Below, in pieces: positions 62,309 to 64,000 of a stretch of 64,000 nt of DNA. Numbering within the stretch: position 1 is the first letter of the stretch; the number at the start of each line of letters is the position of its first letter. The position numbers were made by a program, and so were the translations under genes. The notes beneath the pieces were generated by a model. It saw nothing but the letters and a program-made list of their open reading frames with translations. It searched no databases and was not told the DNA's origin. The stretch is from Acinetobacter nosocomialis NIPH 2119. GTDB taxonomy: Bacteria > Pseudomonadota > Gammaproteobacteria > Pseudomonadales > Moraxellaceae. The stretch spans positions 192,544 to 256,543 of the forward strand of contig NZ_KB849239.1 of NCBI RefSeq assembly GCF_000368085.1, read 5' to 3'.

Positions 62309-63271
62309 ATGTTATTCCATTTGCCTAAACTCCCTGCGGAAATACGTGTTAGTCATTTAAATGCACGTGTAAATGAACAGAGAAAAAAAATTGCACAAAC
62401 GACAGCAAGCCGTTTAGAGCTTTTACAATTGGCTCAACAACTTGCGAAAGAAGCTAAAATCCGCCGTAAGAACAATCAGAAAATTTTTGTTTTAGATTTT
62501 AAAGGTGATATTCAAGCATCTGCGGTTGAAAACCTCCGTGAAGAAATCACACTTATTTTAGCTACCGCTAAAGCTGGACGTGACCGCGTAGTGGTACGTC
62601 TTGAAAGTCCGGGTGGTATGGTTCATGGTTATGGACTAGCAGCAGCTCAGTTAGTTCGTTTACGTGATGCAGGTTTTCATTTAACGATTTGTGTTGACAA
62701 GGTCGCTGCAAGTGGCGGTTATATGATGGCTTGTATTGCAAATGAAATCATTTCTGCACCATTTGCTGTTGTGGGTTCAATTGGTGTCGTTGCTCAAGTT
62801 CCAAATTTCAATCGTCTTTTAAAAGAGCATAACGTTGACTTTGAACTTTACACAGCAGGGCAATATAAGCGTACTGTGACTATGTTCGGTGAAAATACAC
62901 CTGAAGGTAAAGCGAAATTTGAAGAAGAGCTACAACAGACGCATATCCTGTTTAAGCACTTTGTAGAAAAATATCGTCCACAGCTTAATGTAGATAAAGT
63001 TGCTACAGGTGAGCACTGGTATGGACAAGATGCGCTTGATTTAAACCTTGTAGATAAATTACAAACTTCCGATGAATACCTATTAGCGTTGTTACCTCAG
63101 CATGACGTCTATGTGATTAACACACGCAAAAAGGCGACTTTGGGTGAAAAGTTAGGTTTACAAGCAGCACAAATGGCAGATAGCTTGATTCCAGCAGTAA
63201 TGCATAAAGTTGCAGATACGTTGGCAAAAGCGAATTCAACTTTAGTGCAAATGCGCGATACCAAATTTTAA
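62309..63271 (+). CDS. sohB: S49 family serine protease SohB
   Basis: Signal-peptide-peptidase-like protease of the SohB type, 320 residues. The nucleophile serine lies in VDKVAASGGYMMACIANEI and the catalytic lysine in YTAGQYKRTVTMFGENTPEG. SPGGMVHGYGLAAAQL is the conserved oxyanion region. The N-terminus is short and lacks the clear membrane helix of E. coli SohB (349 residues), so anchoring is uncertain. It has its own promoter space after the pst terminator and its own terminator. Confidence 0.92.
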   Translation: MLFHLPKLPAEIRVSHLNARVNEQRKKIAQTTASRLELLQLAQQLAKEAKIRRKNNQKIFVLDFKGDIQASAVENLREEITLILATAKAGRDRVVVRLESPGGMVHGYGLAAAQLVRLRDAGFHLTICVDKVAASGGYMMACIANEIISAPFAVVGSIGVVAQVPNFNRLLKEHNVDFELYTAGQYKRTVTMFGENTPEGKAKFEEELQQTHILFKHFVEKYRPQLNVDKVATGEHWYGQDALDLNLVDKLQTSDEYLLALLPQHDVYVINTRKKATLGEKLGLQAAQMADSLIPAVMHKVADTLAKANSTLVQMRDTKF

Positions 63272-63290
63272 TTAAGATATGTTTTTAACT

Positions 63291-63320
63291 AAAGAGTACC
63301 TTTATAGGTGCTCTTTTTTT
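63291..63320 (+). terminator. Terminator of sohB
   Basis: Ten-base stem AAAGAGTACC / GGTGCTCTTT with one G-U pair, a six-base loop and a run of T. Confidence 0.88.
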
Positions 63321-63408
63321 ATGGAATTGATTAAACTAAATTTGATTAATATTTATTTAAGTTTTAATTGCCAAAGTTAATATTATTTTTAAATTTTTGA
63401 GTTTTGTG

Positions 63409-64000
63409 ATGTCAAAAACGTTATCACATATTGATATTCTTATAAGAGTTTTGCACATCATTATTATGGTTTCGTTCGTTGGTGCTTATTTTACAGGGGA
63501 TAACGAGGACTTACATCAGGTGCATATGATGTTTGGTTATATTCTCCTGATTGGCATTATTACACGGGTTATTTGGCACTTTTTAAGTCCACGTGTTTCA
63601 AGTACTGCGCCATTTGGCTTAAAGAAGCGGAGCACTATGGCATTTAATGCAATTAAAAAGTCCTTTAGCCATACAAATTCATTCAGTCTTTTTTCGAAAA
63701 ATACAATTCAATTGTTCAGTATTGGGCTATTTCAAGCTTCGATTGTATTTATTTTCATACTCATTCCTGTTGTTGTAGCACTTGGATACGGAACAGAACA
63801 CTTTACTTATGCTTTGAGAGACTTACATTCATTTTTCGCAAACTTATTTTTAGCTTTGGTTATATTGCATCTTTCAACGCTTATTTTAAATAGCATTCTT
63901 GCTAAACGCTTTCAGGGTTGGACGATGCTTAAAATGACATGGGCAGATAAAAAAATAACTAAATTTATGACATTATTCATCTTATTTCTTGTAGGAGCTT
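63409..64000 (+). CDS. Cytochrome b561-like membrane protein (3' end cut by window)
   Basis: An open frame runs from ATG 63409 to the window edge without a stop, giving at least 197 residues. The translation starts MSKTLSHIDILIRVLHIIIM and has four hydrophobic segments. Histidine pairs are placed as in b-type cytochromes of the b561 family: RVLH in helix 1, LHQVHMMFGY at the start of helix 2, and LHSFFANLFLALVILHL around helix 4. It probably carries two haems b and passes electrons in the inner membrane. A diheme or peptide c-type partner could lie downstream outside the window. GAG lies eight bases before the ATG. Confidence 0.8.
   Translation, partial: MSKTLSHIDILIRVLHIIIMVSFVGAYFTGDNEDLHQVHMMFGYILLIGIITRVIWHFLSPRVSSTAPFGLKKRSTMAFNAIKKSFSHTNSFSLFSKNTIQLFSIGLFQASIVFIFILIPVVVALGYGTEHFTYALRDLHSFFANLFLALVILHLSTLILNSILAKRFQGWTMLKMTWADKKITKFMTLFILFLVGA

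Noticed and set aside
1..64000. CRISPR arrays, insertion sequences, prophage, integrons and tRNA genes
   Set aside because: I saw no regularly spaced direct repeats, transposase or integrase proteins, or tRNA-like cloverleaf sequences in the window.

Overview
The window is a stretch of an Acinetobacter chromosome, most likely of the calcoaceticus-baumannii complex. It is AT-rich and densely coded. The gene content and many protein sequences fit that genus: dat-ddc (1,3-diaminopropane), both a dimeric and a monomeric NADP isocitrate dehydrogenase, a type II NADH dehydrogenase, a ferredoxin reductase-desaturase pair and long PstC/PstA proteins. I see no rRNA, tRNA, insertion sequence, integrase, prophage or CRISPR array. 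The species assignment rests on recognition and was not computed.

1-9009: a VIT-family metal transporter, then a probable synthase-dependent exopolysaccharide locus in two convergent units. The rightward unit encodes a TPR/beta-barrel outer-membrane protein and the UDP-GlcNAc 2-epimerase WecB. The leftward unit encodes a four-helix membrane protein with a degenerate GGDEF-like domain, an unrecognised membrane-anchored protein, a processive family-2 glycosyltransferase, a BcsB-like periplasmic protein and a TIM-barrel hydrolase-like protein. Together they supply UDP-ManNAc, a synthase, a periplasmic guide, an export pore and a putative c-di-GMP receptor. This is the best candidate for an undescribed system here.

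9204-22849: housekeeping genes (photolyase, SlyD-like isomerase, Ndh-2, a D,D-carboxypeptidase, M61 peptidase, monomeric isocitrate dehydrogenase, RluE, dimeric isocitrate dehydrogenase). An orphan HNH-domain protein lies between the two isocitrate dehydrogenase genes and looks like an accessory, possibly defensive, insertion.

22929-31777: two tandem related small membrane proteins, an MFS exporter coupled to a 41-residue membrane peptide and divergent from a LysR regulator, then cystine transporter TcyP, a PhzF-like isomerase and a double-length M16 peptidase.

31837-42668: DUF3144, CYTH-CHAD, Mpo1-like, ThiE, HemL, an EntB-like protein that has lost its catalytic and phosphopantetheine residues, an RluA-type pseudouridine synthase, RapA and an AI-2E family permease.

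42837-47859: a FabR/DesT-like TetR regulator divergent from a ferredoxin reductase and acyl desaturase, then a second TetR regulator divergent from a hotdog-fold protein with a strong paired palindrome between them, then a SIMPL-domain protein.

48327-56883: dat-ddc, then an aldehyde dehydrogenase, an Lrp-type regulator, an indolepyruvate/phenylpyruvate decarboxylase and an AroP-type permease. The last four read as one aromatic amino acid uptake and degradation module with shared upstream motifs.

57340-64000: the phosphate-starvation operon pstSCAB behind a triple Pho-box-like repeat and without phoU at its end, then SohB and a cytochrome b561-like gene cut by the window edge. Several start codons were moved from the longest open frame to a downstream codon with a better ribosome binding site; each case is explained in its entry.
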